Shown here: positions 47,636 through 58,464 of the stretch, in pieces | Numbering within the stretch: position 1 is the first letter of the stretch | Layout of the letters: each line of letters starts with the position of its first letter | Source of the DNA: Ricinus communis | Lineage: Eukaryota > Streptophyta > Magnoliopsida > Malpighiales > Euphorbiaceae | Direction of reading: 5' to 3' | DNA length: 64,000 bases | NCBI RefSeq assembly: GCF_019578655.1 | Contig: NC_063263.1 | Coordinates: 28,271,001 to 28,335,000 of the forward strand | Position numbers and translations under genes: made by a program | Notes under the pieces: generated by a model | What the model saw: only the letters and a program-made list of their open reading frames with translations | Told to the model about the DNA's origin: nothing | Database searches by the model: none

Positions 47636-47954
47636 CCTTCTGTGGTATCTTCTGGTTGTGAGGAAGAGATCATTTTTATGGGGGTGAATATTTCTTCATG
47701 GCAGTGAATTCTCGCTTTTATGTCTGGGAAGGATTCCATGAATGCTATTGCCTTTTTTGTTGTTTGAGGATATAATTTCTCATCTTTGGCAAACTGAGGT
47801 TCACGACAATGAATAAAAATTCACAAGCATGAATCCTCCCTGTCTTAGAAGAACCAATTTTCTTTCCTTACACATAAACACTCAAACATAAGATTAGTCA
47901 TTCTTAATTATTTGTAATCATCGAAATAGGATTAATAACCCTCAAGGTCTAATA
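47636..47954 (-). repeat. SIRE 5' LTR, right part (LTR start)
   Basis: Continues after the solo LTR. Its right terminus, CCCTCAAGGTCTAATA, corresponds to the LTR start TGTTGAACCTTGAGG seen at 23651, with substitutions. It abuts Tat integrase sequence, so the SIRE inserted in that gene. Confidence 0.78.
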
Positions 47955-48600
47955 AAGAGTATTGTATAGAAGGATGACTTTGGGTGTCTAGCTCTAGTGT
48001 GTTAGTAAAGTGGAATGTAGGTGGTAATGGAGGAGATGCATAAAGGGTGTGCGGGCCTCACATGAATGCCGTAGTGTCAGCACCCATTTTTTGAATCTAG
48101 ATATTGAGGGAATTACGAAAAACCATATGATGAAAGTTACTGTTTGTCTCAAGTCTCGGGAGATTGAGGATGGGCGAATCCAGGTTAAGGTTGAGGATAA
48201 TCGAATCAAAAATTACTTTTCTAGAATTAATTTGGACTCAATTGGCAAGAACAATTAAGTTTGAGGGGTAAAACGATAATTTTTACAAGTTCAGGGACTA
48301 AATTGATCAAATTTTCAAAACTTTTCACCCTTGAAGCTAATTGGCTCTACACAGAGCCAATCAGTTGAGCATAGAGCTGAATCGGCCCGGTGCAGAGCTG
48401 ACTGGCTCTACACGGTGCCGATTAGCTTATTGTAATCATCAAAATAGGATTAATAAGCCTCAAGGTCCAACAAGGAGTATCGTATAGAAGGATGACTTTG
48501 GGTGTCTAGCTCTGGTGTGTTACTAAAGTGGAAGTATATGTGGTAATGGAAGAAATGCATAAATGGTGAATCAGCCCGGTGCAGAGTTGACCGGCTCTAC
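47955..48600 (+). repeat. Scrambled patch: Tat integrase, Tat LTR start and SIRE LTR tip, duplicated
   Basis: 47955-48068 encodes the integrase stretch KGVCGPHMN in one frame. At 48069 a Tat LTR starts TGTCAGCACCC and runs to about 48433. Then a 39-bp SIRE LTR tip (48434-48472), the integrase stretch again (48473-48570) and a short LTR dyad segment (48571-48600) follow. The order SIRE tip, integrase, LTR is thus present twice in tandem, the second time shortened. Confidence 0.75.
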
Positions 48601-49720
48601 ACGTATAACCTGAGTCAGCGAGGCACAAAGATCGATCTAGACAAGGTCAAGGCTATTCAAGAAATGCTAGCACCGAAGACGGAGAAAGAAGTTAGAGGTT
48701 TTCTAGGACGCTAATGATACATCAACGGGTCCATTTTCAATCTCACAATGGTTTGTGATCCTATCTTCAAGCTTTTGAGGAAATGTCAACCTATTGTGTG
48801 GGATGAACATTGTCAAAAGGCCTTCGATAGAATTAAAGAGTATTTGATGAAGCTGCCAGTACTAAAGCTATCGAAGGATGGCAAGTCGCTGATTCTATAC
48901 TTAGCCTTGGAAAAGGAAGCCATTGGGGCAATGGTAGCATAATGCGGACCCAATAACATGGAGCATGCGGTCTATTATCTCAATAAGAAGTTGATGCCCT
49001 ATGAGTCAAAGTACAATCTCATAGAAAGACGTGTTTTGCTATGATATGGGCTATAAAGGAAGCTGAGACACTAGTTTTAATCTTATAAAGTGTAGGCAAT
49101 CTGGAATACAAAGCCGTTGAAGTATCTATTTAAAGCTCCTCTCTTACAAAAAATTGGCTAGGTGGTTAGTGCTCTTGACAAAGTTCGACATCGAGTATGT
49201 TACCAAGAAGGTAGTCAAGGGTAGGGCTGTAGCGGAAATTTTAGCTCAGAATGCTATCAAAGGTGATGATCCTTAGGATTTGGAGTTTTTTGATGAAAAT
49301 CTAGGGCAATCGAGATCCAAGAATGGAAGATGTACTTTGATGGAGTTGTAAATGCAAAAGGTGCAGGGTTAGTAGTAGTTCTAATCATGCTAGAAGGGAA
49401 AATCCTGCCAACGGCCAAGAGATTGGACTTTATAGTGACCAATAGCATAGTGGAGTATGAAGCATGTTTATTTGGAATAGAAACGGCCATGGTAGCGGGA
49501 GTGAAGTAGTTGATGGTCTACGGGAACTCCATGCTGGGAATCCAACAAGCCCTCAAGGAATGGGAAGTAAAAGAGGAGAGGTTGAAGCCATATGTCAACT
49601 ATCTCAAGACTTTAATTTTGTAATTTCTCCAAGTGTTCCTTTGTACACTTGCCTCGAGATGGGAATCAAATGGCGGATGCGTTAGCTACCCTATCATTTT
49701 TATAGGTCAACTCCTCACAG
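48601..49720 (+). pseudogene. rt: Tat RT end, RNase H and second RNase H
   Basis: Starts in the RT C-terminus (LDKVKAIQEMLAPKTEKEVR), continues with the connection and first RNase H (RKCQPIVWDEHCQKAFD, EHAVYYLNKKL), then a second RNase H with WKMYFDGVVNAKGAG, IVEYEACLFGIE and VYGNSMLG. A second, archaeal-type RNase H is characteristic of Tat/Ogre elements. In it the VYGDS aspartate is Asn here. The RT palm core is missing and several stops are present. Confidence 0.8.
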
Positions 49721-49849
49721 CTTGCAATGAAGGCTTTTGGTGATTGTAAGATCGGGTGTGCCTAAGGGGATTAGATAACGCAAATTTAGATAGGACCGAA
49801 AGAGAAGCCATGGTTCTACAATCTGAAGAGGTTCATAGAAAATAAAGAA

Positions 49850-51025
49850 TATCCAAAGGAAGTGACTGTCAAGGAAAGATACCTGCTGCAGATTCAAGCT
49901 AGGAATTACATCAACCATGAGGGAGTCTTTTATGAAAGAGTGGTGTTAGGTGTACAGCTCCGATGTGTGACTAAAATAGAAGCTCAAGTAGTAATGGGGG
50001 GAATACACAAAGGAGTATGCGGGCCACATATGAACAATATAGTGTTAACCAAGAAGATCATGCGTCAAGGTTATCATTGGTTAACTATGGAAAAGGATTG
50101 TATAGCACTAGTGAGGAAATGCCGTAAATGCCAGCTGTAGAATGACTTGAGTCACGTACCTTCAGCCGAGCTGCATAACTTCACGTCTACTTGGCCTTTT
50201 GTAGCTTTAGGGATCGATATCATTGGTGGAATAAAACCCTCCTCGAATGGTCATAGGTTCATAGTCATAGCCATTGACTAGTTCTTGAAGTGGGTCGAAG
50301 CCGAGTCATTCACCACTGTAGGGGCAAGGTAGATGGCCAAATTTATAAAAAGGAACTTGATCTACAGATACGGGGTCCCACATCCTATCGTGATAGATAA
50401 TAGGGTATAATTCATGGGTGAGAGAATAGACATGCTAGTGGAATACAAGATCACAGGTCTTTTCCATATCGACCTCGGGCGAATGGAGTAGTAGAAGTAG
50501 CCAATAAGAACTTGAAGAAAATACTCTCGAATATGATGTGGAATCACAAGGACTGATCGTTTCGGTTACCCTTTGTAATTTTGGGATATCAGACAACCGA
50601 GCGAACATCGACTAGGCAAACACCTCCATGGTTTATGAGACTGAAGTGGTTTTGCCGACTGAGTTAGAGTTGAAGTCTTTGAGTGTTGTATTAGAGGCTG
50701 AAATACTAAAGTACTAGTGGATCGAGCAAAGATACCAGCAATTGGCTCTGGTTGATGAGAAAATGATGAAAGCCCTATACCACATGCAGTTGTATCAGAA
50801 AAGGATAGCTAGGGCATTTAATAAAAAAGTAAAGTCGAGAAAGATTAGAGCTGGTGATATAGTATTTACTGAATTTGATCAGAGAGGGAAGTTCAGGTTG
50901 AATTGTGAAGGCCCATACTTGATAAAGAAGATCCTACCTAAGGGTGCTGCTAAAATCTCAAACCTGGAGGGGAACGAGTTCACTGAACCAATCAACTTAG
51001 ACCGTCTCAAGAAATACTATGTATA
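49850..51025 (+). pseudogene. int: Tat integrase, decayed
   Basis: The zinc-binding part is open at 49862-50140 (HKGVCGPHMNN and VRKCRKCQL). The core has FVALGIDIIGG and IVIDNRV, and after a short deletion RPRANGVVEVANKNLKKIL, covering the three DDE positions. The C-terminal domain is open at 50742-51026 (FNKKVKSRKIRAGDIVF, then LDRLKKYYV). Stops and a deletion between domains make it inactive. Confidence 0.85.
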
Positions 51026-51299
51026 AAATATAAATAACAGAAAAATAGCTTGCTAATCGAAAAATCTAGAAAGGCTGGCCAGGCAAAATTAGGGCAATGA
51101 GAGAAAATAACGAGCTAGAAAATCTAAAAAGACTGGCTGATGACATGAGTTAAATCTTGAGAAATCAAAATATATCCATCTACGCTTTACTAAATGAATA
51201 AATTGTTTGGAATTATTATCAAAAATATAATATGTCTGTTTACCATTCTACACACTAACTAAAAGAAAAACGGAGCAATAAGTTCTAAGCAAAATAAAT

Positions 51300-52480
51300 G
51301 AGATCTAAAAGAAGCATATTTTCCATCTTCTTCTTCTCTTCACATCTGCATCCCTAGATAGAGCAGCTAATTCTCGAGTCCTCTTGAATCAGGCAAAGCC
51401 AAGAGAAGTGGAAATCTGAAGTTGAATCCAAGCTTTGAAGTTGTCATCAGTGATTAGATCGCCCTAAGAGTCAAGGTTTCGCTTTATGTCTTGGTAGGGC
51501 CAAAGTCTCTCAATCTTATTCAAGAAATATTGTTTGAGTGGAAAGCCTTTGAATTTGGTGGGAATTTTAAGATTTGTTGCTTTTGCCCATATTGGGGGCT
51601 AAATCTCGAAGGTGTGTAAAAGGTAGATGCCTGCAGTACGGGTAAGGGTACGCAATCACCATATAGCATGAATGTGATATGCTTCATTCTCCACTAAGGG
51701 CAAGTCCAGTGTATGAGTGTGTCTGAGATGCCTTTCATCCAAGAAATCCAGCCATCATGATCCCGTGGGATAATAACAAATCAATTCTACATGTGCTTCG
51801 GCTCGTACTTGTTAATATTCCTTGGGATGGTCCGTATCTGAAGCTTCTCCCACAACTAAATCTGTAAAAAGAGAAAATAAGAAATGAAAAAAATAAGAAG
51901 AAGAAAAATAAGCTAAGTTGAAAATCTAAAAGGGTGGCTTAGGCAAAAGTTAAGACAAAAGCTTGCTAAGTAGAAAACTCGAACGGGCGGCTTAGGCAAA
52001 ATTAAGGCAAAAAAATTAAAAAAACCATAAAAGAAAATGAGATTTGGCTGCATACCTATAAGAGAATGAGGCTGCCACCAAACCACTGATGGGTTTTGTA
52101 CAGGTCTAAACCAATGATGGTTTCGACCAAGATGATTGGAATTGGACTGGCTCCATGCTCCACTTGGTCAATAATGCTGGCAATTATGATATCTCCCTCT
52201 CCTTGAGGAGAAATCGGTAGAAATTGGGCATAAAGGCAAAAGCCTAGCATCCGAATCCAAGATAGTGTGCCCTTTTCCTTCTTCTCACAACAAGAAATCA
52301 ATGAAGTAAGGATAATGTATTCACCAACAAAATGGAAAAGTACTTCAGCCGGGGGCATTTCGAACAATTCCACCAATTTGCTAAGAAAAGGCTCATTAAG
52401 TTTTGGCAGAGGAATGTGATGAGTAGAATCCATGGAAACTCTAAGAATAGCAAAGAATTCTTCAATCATGTGGCGTAACT
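51300..52480 (-). pseudogene. Antisense DUF7745-like coding unit downstream of Tat integrase
   Basis: The open frame 52056-52469 (137 aa) reads LPKLNEPFLSKLVELFEMPP and PIILVETIIGLDLY, with YAQFLPISPQGEGDI between. This resembles plant DUF7745/plant-mobile-domain-related proteins. It ends just before a GTATGC donor-like site near 52045. A further block, LWEKLQIRTIPRNINKYEPK, lies near 51865-51790 after an acceptor-like TTTTTACAG. A similar two-block unit is at 63040-64000. The orientation is opposite to pol. Similarity was judged by eye; the domain name is not certain. Confidence 0.55.
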
Positions 52481-53280
52481 CTTGCCTATTGAATGCAGAA
52501 ACTAATGATCAAGCTTGGTGTGTTGCATGGCTTTGAAAGATGAAAGATGGAATTTTCCAAGTTTAATCCAATCATCACTTGTTAGGGTTTTGAGGAGATT
52601 TTGCAGGCTTTCGGCAGTCTTTTGAAACATATTTTGACATTTTGAAGTGTAAAATCACATGTGAGGAAGTGATGAGGCTTATGGGTATATATAGGCCTTA
52701 AATCAATGTTCGATTCAGACTCTACAACTGCTAAGCCGATCAACATTGTGCACAGCCAATCAGTTGTGCATAGAGCCGAATCAGTTGAGCACACAGCCGA
52801 TCGGCTTTGTGGCCTCTTGATGCAATTTTCATAGAATTTTAGCGATTTTTCGGGTACAAATTCAATTTTCAATGCATATAAGCTCATAAAATGAAATAAT
52901 AAAGGGAAATAAGCAAAATGGAAGTAATCTGAAGGCGAAATTGATAATTTTATATATCCTCGAAAAGTTAAAAGTTCTACAAAAGTTCTAAGAGTTAAGA
53001 GTTCTACAAGCAATGGTAAAGAAGTACAAGTAATAAAAAGATGAAAATTCAGGGTTCTCTCCTGAATCTGCCATCCCATCGTCTAAGTCGATATCCATCC
53101 TCTAGATTCACAAGGTCGATAGTTGAAGCGTTAGAGCATCGATTCGACATTGCTGAGCATCGATTTGACGTCGTCGATCGTCCACTTGCCCCTACAAGCC
53201 CTCGTGGGCTCTCTGATGAAAACCCGAAAGGAGATTAGTTAATTTATTTCATACATGCATACATGTTACACTATATAAAT
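52481..53280. other. Spacer with Tat dyad cluster
   Basis: No convincing gene. Dyads of the AGCCGATCGGCTT type cluster at 52735-52815 (three or four imperfect copies at about 20-25 bp). The open frame 52582-53079 is low-complexity leftover and has no domain that I recognise. Confidence 0.5.
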
Positions 53281-53284
53281 CATT

Positions 53285-55075
53285 TTCTTACTTGGCTTGC
53301 CAAGGATAAAGAATTGCCTCATTGCAGCACTAACCAATCGATGGACGTACTCGAACTGATCTCTTTGAATCTGTACGGTTATTTGCATAATATGTCACTA
53401 GCTTTTTAGGAAAAAGGAGATGTGAAAACATAAAAGAGGAATTAACTTACATGTGTGCAAGTGCTAGGAGTGAACTTTGGAGGGAGGCAATGCTTCATGG
53501 CATATCGGTGCTCCATCACACCGTGAGGGCTCCAATATGAGACCATTGGATCTATAGGGAACGAAACGCTCCCCGGTACTACATCAGACATGGCGGTGGG
53601 AGGTGCCTCGAAGGCAGCACTAGTAGTGCCCTTGATATGGGAAGGCCTAGAATGCCGGATGGATAGCCCCTCAGTCTGCTCATGAGCAGCAAGAGCCTAG
53701 TGGACGTACTGTAAATAAAATGGTTAGGAAAGCGAGATACAAAAAAATAAAGAATTCTAAGTCTAGAAAAAAATACTTGAGCCACAATGTCTTAACCTAA
53801 GGGCACAACCCTAGTAGCTGAGGGATGAAGGAAATGTAATATGTCCATCAAATTGAATAGTGAGATCCTCAGGCTCGTCATACCCCGCCAAACACTCTGC
53901 TAGCTCCTCCTCGGCGAGGTTGGCAATCCAGAACATAGAGAGAGGAGGAGATAAGGGAACTCGACACCTACTGGGGCCTCGCTCCCACCCATAGATCCTC
54001 TCTTCTAGGTACCATATCTGACAGGCAAGTCCAGTTAGCAGGATCCTCTTCTGCTCAAGGTTAGCTACAAATAGCATACAAGGTTCCCACTGACATTGCT
54101 CCCCAAGATAATCACCTTTAATCTACAAATAAACAAGGTAAGTAACTATATAAATAAAGCATGAGTATGACTAATAATTTTTGTTTACCTTGTCTAAGGT
54201 CAAGGCATTGATCCACATGTGATGCATTTGAACTTGAGCCCACTCCAATATGAAACTCTTGTACGAGCCTTAGCGACTCAAGCGAGGGAAAGCCTGCGAG
54301 GTGTAGATGGGCTGTGAGCCCACCAAAAGGCCAATCTCTAGGGCACAAACCTGCGAAACGAGAATCAGCATTTGCTATACTGATAAAAGAAACTAGAGGA
54401 GAGGAGTCAAGGAATAAGTTACATGGATAGCGTGCTAGAAGCCGCAGATCCTCTTACTACCTCGGAAAGTAATGTCCATTTGGTGATACAAGTATACTAG
54501 TGTGGTATATCCCCAGTTGTAGGAGGAGACCTAATCCAAATCCCACAATAGGGCCAAGTAGTGAAAGTTTAGTGAATTCCCCGAGTCACTAAACAAAGTC
54601 GTGCCAAAAAGGTACATCAAGAAGGCTCGGGCCATTAAATCGACCTCCTGAGCATTTCGAGGAACAAAGCCCCAGTAATGGAGGAGTATGCTCTAATAGG
54701 CGATGCAACACAAATTCTTGCATGTTGGCAAGAACCTGAAAAGCACCCCCCCGGATGTCAGAGCGCTGATCATGGATCGCATCATCAAAGAAGACGGGCG
54801 TGCTAAAAAAATCAATGACCATGATAATAGCAAAAGAAAGAAGGGAGTGTGTCACTGACCGGGGTGTGGAAGGTGTGAGTAGTATCCATCCACCACTCGA
54901 GCAAGGCATAGACAAAGGTATGGTCAACCCTCCTGGTGACTGAGAGGAGTGTAGCTATAATGCGATAAAATCAGTATCTCTAATCCTGTCCTGGACAGAG
55001 CTAGGGAGTTTGTCGAAACACTCACGAGCACCATAAAATTTTTTAGCAAACTGGATCAACACAACGTCACCCTGA
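53285..55075 (-). pseudogene. Antisense plant mobile domain (PMD) gene, decayed, with introns
   Basis: Exon-like blocks in minus-strand order: DHTFVYALLEWWMDTTHTFH (near 54880); AQEVDLMARAFLMYLFGTTLF then YLALLWDLD and SSYNWGYTTLVYLYHQM (54650-54450); EWAQVQMHHMWINALTLDK (near 54200); the frame 53811-54077 with LEERIYGWERG; then SYWSPHGVMEHRYAMKHCLP (near 53500); and VQIQRDQFEYVHRLVS (near 53350). The LMYLFG..LF, LL.DLD and SYNWG..TLVYLY motifs are those of the PMD family (MAIN/MAIL-like, also found in transposons). Blocks end in GT and start after AG. Stops and frameshifts show that it is dead. Function of the family: nuclear, genome-silencing roles for some plant members. Confidence 0.72.
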
Positions 55076-55139
55076 AAAGCTAAATATCCTTGGTATTAAA
55101 CATAATTTATATACGAAAAGGACTTAAATAGGTAAGTAT

Positions 55140-55340
55140 ATGACTATTAGATATTTTCTTGCAAGCAAAGCATTGGAAATCCTTTTTTGGCATGTGCATG
55201 GTCGATTTGGACTATGCATAATTGATCGGCTGTGCGCACAACGGATTGGCATTGCATACAACCGATTGGCTCTACATGCTAGGGCACACGGATTTTTGAC
55301 ATTCTTTCACAATTGTTTTGCATATTTTGGACAAATAACA
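55140..55340. other. Spacer with Tat dyad cluster
   Basis: Imperfect dyads of the ACCGATTGGCTCTAC type are spaced about 22-25 bp at 55205-55285. No gene seen. Confidence 0.6.
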
Positions 55341-55677
55341 TGTATATCTAGTACATAAGTCACATGAAAACAAAGTTTAAGACATGAAACTACCTCTCCA
55401 ACAGTCGAAAATGCTCGTTAGGTGTTCAATTTTGCCAAAAGGGGGATTTCCTCTCCCTCCACAAGCTTAAGGTTGTCTTAACAAGAAATCGGAGAAGAAA
55501 TCCAATTTAGTATGATTGGGGTACATAAAACAAACATTAAGGAAGAGCTCGACATTTCAAGACTAATATTGTGGAATTGGTTAAGAAATGAAAGAGAAAT
55601 TACAGAAAGAGTGAAAAGGGGTTTGAGAGAGAAAAGTGAAGGAAAATAGAGGAAGTGAATTAATTATGGATATAAGG

Positions 55678-55683
<6 letters not shown>

Positions 55684-55731
<48 letters not shown>
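55684..55731. repeat. (AT)24 microsatellite
   Basis: Uninterrupted AT dinucleotide run of 48 bp, of the kind used as a length-polymorphic marker. Confidence 0.95.
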
Positions 55732-55734
<3 letters not shown>

Positions 55735-56087
55735 AAGAGGGCAAAATATCATTTAGGTCCCCGACCTATCAAAATCACGTTTTAGTCCAAAAGGAGTTGG
55801 TGCAAGTCCTTAGAAGACATACATAAGGCTAGTTGGTGTCTTGAAGTGAAAGTTTTTTGAAATTTACAATTTTGGTCCCTCACCCATCAAAATTACGCTT
55901 TAGTCCCTAAGCGAGCCAAGTACCAAAATAGCTTCCAAAGGGCATCACATGAATCGGATTGCACCCTGAGGCGGGAATTTCTAACTAAAAGTGAAAAATT
56001 AGCAAATTGACCCAAAGTGGTGAACTGGTTCTTGAATTGGAAAACTAGCCAGAGTGAAGTCTCTGCAATTATGACATTAACGAGCGT

Positions 56088-56163
56088 GGTTCCTAAATCA
56101 ATGAGCATGGTTCCTAAATTAACAGATGTGGTTCCAAAATTAATGGATGTGGTTCTCAAATCA
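56088..56163. repeat. 21-bp tandem repeat, about 3.5 copies
   Basis: The unit GGTTCCTAAATCAATGAGCA plus one base repeats with small changes at 56088, 56109, 56130 and 56151. Because 21 is a multiple of three, the minus-strand frame encodes a 7-residue repeat of the LGTTLVN type. Confidence 0.75.
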
Positions 56164-56386
56164 CAGGCGAAGTCCTCAACCGAAGTAGGTGAAGTCCTCG
56201 AAGAATTCAAGCGGGTATGGTTTCTACATCAAATCAGTAATTAAAATTTGAGCTTACCAAACATAGCTTCTATAGCTCATAGAGATAACCTTTTACCGTA
56301 TCCTTGATATTATGATTTATCTCAATTTATTTAAACACATTGCATGCTTATAAATTTCGACAAACCAGGTGCAGCTGTCAGCATCC

Positions 56387-56574
56387 GTTTTTCGAATCTA
56401 AATATTGAAGGGATTACGAAAAACCTGGTAATGAAGTGATGCCTAGGGTTAGGACTAACAACAAGGGAGAACACAATATAAGCTAATATCAATTAAAATA
56501 CTCTAAAAAAAAGAGAAAATCTTACGTTCATTACTAAGTAGAAGGGCTTTGGTCATTGAGAAAGTGTAATATCC
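56387..56574 (+). mobile_element. Tat/Ogre LTR fragment, deleted inside
   Basis: Starts TGTCAGCATCCG, jumps after about 50 bp to text matching 6440-6580 of the first Tat LTR, and is then cut by the LARD-type LTR. It could be the 3' LTR of the element whose pol lies at 48601-51025. Confidence 0.65.
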
Positions 56575-57269
56575 GAAATTTTTATATATTTAATAATGAG
56601 TTTTTATTTAAGTTAATTTTAGCTTCATTTTTACTTGGTTTAATTTGAAATGATTTAATGGAAATTTTAATATTAGTCAATTGAACGAGTAATTTTTCTA
56701 TACTCAATTAGTTTGAAATTTTAAGATATTAATTAAGTAAATTATTTGAAGGGTAGAATATATTTTTGGTTATTCTAATTTTTCCCCAATGTATATGTAT
56801 ATGTATAAATAATATTATATATTGGAAAAATTATGTTAGAAATTGTGAGGGATGTTTTTATAAAAGAATTTTGGGAAAATTGGTATTTTAATTGATTAGT
56901 GGTATTAAATTTTAAGTTGAAAATTTATTATTTAAATTAATTTTGTGTTAGGACTAAATTGGAGAATTATTTTTGGATGAGGATTAAAAGTATAATTTGA
57001 TTAATATGGAGTTTTAATGAAAATTTCTGAGTTTGGTATTTTTGTAAATAAATATATCGGTCAGGGGTATTTTTATAATTGTGTAGGGGCTTAATTGAAA
57101 GGTTAAAGAAGAGTTTGGGGGTTATTTGAAAATTCCACAGGATGAAATTATAAGTAATTAAGAAAGTTGAGGGACCAAATTATAATAAGAGAAAGTTCAG
57201 GGGTCAAAAGTCGATATAGAAGAAAGGAAGAGGAGAAAATTGTCGGGGAGAGAGAGTGCGGGCGCCGGG

Positions 57270-57308
<39 letters not shown>

Positions 57309-58079
57309 CATGCATGTCCTTCCGGACGGCAATGCAAGACCAAAGAATATTTAAGAAGCGCTGAATCGCGAAAGTGTGGCAAATGGCTTCCGAGTGTCAT
57401 TTCAGCCATTTCCTGCGGTCTTTCTACCGATCTCGGTGGCGATCGGCTCCCCCTCGAAGAGAGCTTCATTTTGGCTACGGCTTTGGTGGCCGGAGGAGGA
57501 GTTCCCAAGTTGATGGCACCGTTTCAGCTACGAGCCCGACGAAGTTATGGATGATCGGAGGACGTATCCTGACTCTCCTCAGCTCAAGCTTCGCAATGGC
57601 ACCGGTTTCGTGGCGATCAGACTTCGTTTGCAAATCGACGGTCATGATCGTCCGAAAATCTCTCTGGATGATCGGGTGTTGGATCAGAAAATCGGAAGCG
57701 GGGATCATCATCAGCGCATCGTTATGAGTCCGATGATGTGTTCGGATCGTCGATCGGATTCTGGCGGCTGGAGGCGAGTCGATCGAGCGACCGAGCGTCT
57801 CGGTAATTATCTCTGGCCCGTTAAGTTTGGAATTCTTTGATTTAATTTATGTGTCTATTGGATTATATTGATTATTTGATGATATTTGTGAGTAAAAAAT
57901 AATTGTCTGTCAGTTTGCCTGCCTCGTGTTTTAGGTCAGGTAGCGAGTCGGAAAATAGTGAAGTTTGGGGACCCGACTCCGTTGTTTAAATTGTTGGATA
58001 TTTGAAGTGTTTTTCCGGGTGTCCGGACTCATTTTACGGGGGTAATGTCCGTGTTGTAGGGAGGTTCTCACGGACGAGA
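56575..58079 (+). mobile_element. Truncated LARD-family LTR
   Basis: Reverse complement of 15060-16486 and its left-LTR equivalent: starts TGTAATATCCG and ends near GGGAGGTTCTCAC. More diverged than the two LTRs of the complete LARD. It shows a GC-rich island at 57240-57800 like theirs. The 3' half of the LTR is missing; the break joins Athila interior sequence at about 58080-58090. Confidence 0.82.
57271..57307. repeat. GA-rich microsatellite
   Basis: AGAGAAAG followed by an AG run of more than a dozen units. In the LARD LTRs the homologous position has only a short TC run (right copy near 15865), so the tract expanded in this copy. Confidence 0.85.
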
Positions 58080-58119
58080 TTCTCACTCGATCGAGCAGGT
58101 GGAGGTAGGTTGTAGGCCC

Positions 58120-58440
58120 TATGGCCAATGACATGTTTGATGATATTTTTGCTATAGACTTTGCACCTGCCTGTCCACAGAGCCGGGTTCCAGAGTAAAG
58201 CCATTTTGACATCCCTCTAGTAGATAATCCAACTGACCCTCCCTCTCCGACTGAGCACCCTTCAGCACAGCAGCCTGACAAGCCTCCTATTGACACTGCT
58301 CCTGCTAATCCACCAGCTCCTGCATGTGACACTACTTCCGATCCTCAAAGAGCAGGCACTCCTCCGCCACATACCAGCCAATGCCCTGATATACCTACTG
58401 ATGCACCTCTTTTTCATTTCTTATATTTTGTACACTGAGG
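58120..58440 (+). pseudogene. C-terminal part of Athila envelope-position ORF
   Basis: One frame reads a proline-rich tail (DPPSPTEHPSAQQPDKPPID and similar) that ends near TACACTGAGG, with at least one stop early on. It occupies the place where the ORF-1/env-like protein ends in Athila elements, just before the conserved AAGTGTGGGG tract. Confidence 0.55.
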
Positions 58441-58464
58441 ACAGTGTGTCCTTCAAGTGTGGGG
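58432..58464 (+). promoter_or_regulatory. Internal polypurine-like tract with AGGA hairpin
   Basis: ACACTG-AGGA-CAGTGT (58432-58447) followed by AAGTGTGGGG (58455-58464). An alternative, mutually exclusive stem AGGACA/TGTCCT overlaps it. Same arrangement at 27794-27825. Confidence 0.65.

Larger units (their letters stand above)
41929..47954 (-). mobile_element. SIRE/Maximus-type Ty1/copia element, 5' portion
   Basis: Read leftwards: 5' LTR (45470-47954, split by a solo LTR), degraded PBS, gag with two zinc knuckles, a truncated pre-integrase region, RT and the first part of RNase H. The outer Athila cuts it at 41928. Domain order (RT after integrase position) is copia, and the gag and hinge text match the SIRE lineage. 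Integrase is deleted. Confidence 0.85.
55341..56386. other. Non-coding stretch with two tandem repeats
   Basis: Low-complexity DNA with phrases of the 'aggtccccgacc..tagtccc' type seen in many plant transposons. It contains an AT microsatellite and a 21-bp tandem repeat (listed separately). No recognised domain. Confidence 0.55.

Noticed and set aside
52582..53079. 165-codon open frame between the antisense units
   Set aside because: It overlaps the dyad cluster and lacks a domain; probably chance in decayed transposon sequence.
57167..57727. Open frames around the GA repeat
   Set aside because: The low-complexity arginine/glutamate run comes from the microsatellite, and the rest is the LARD LTR island.
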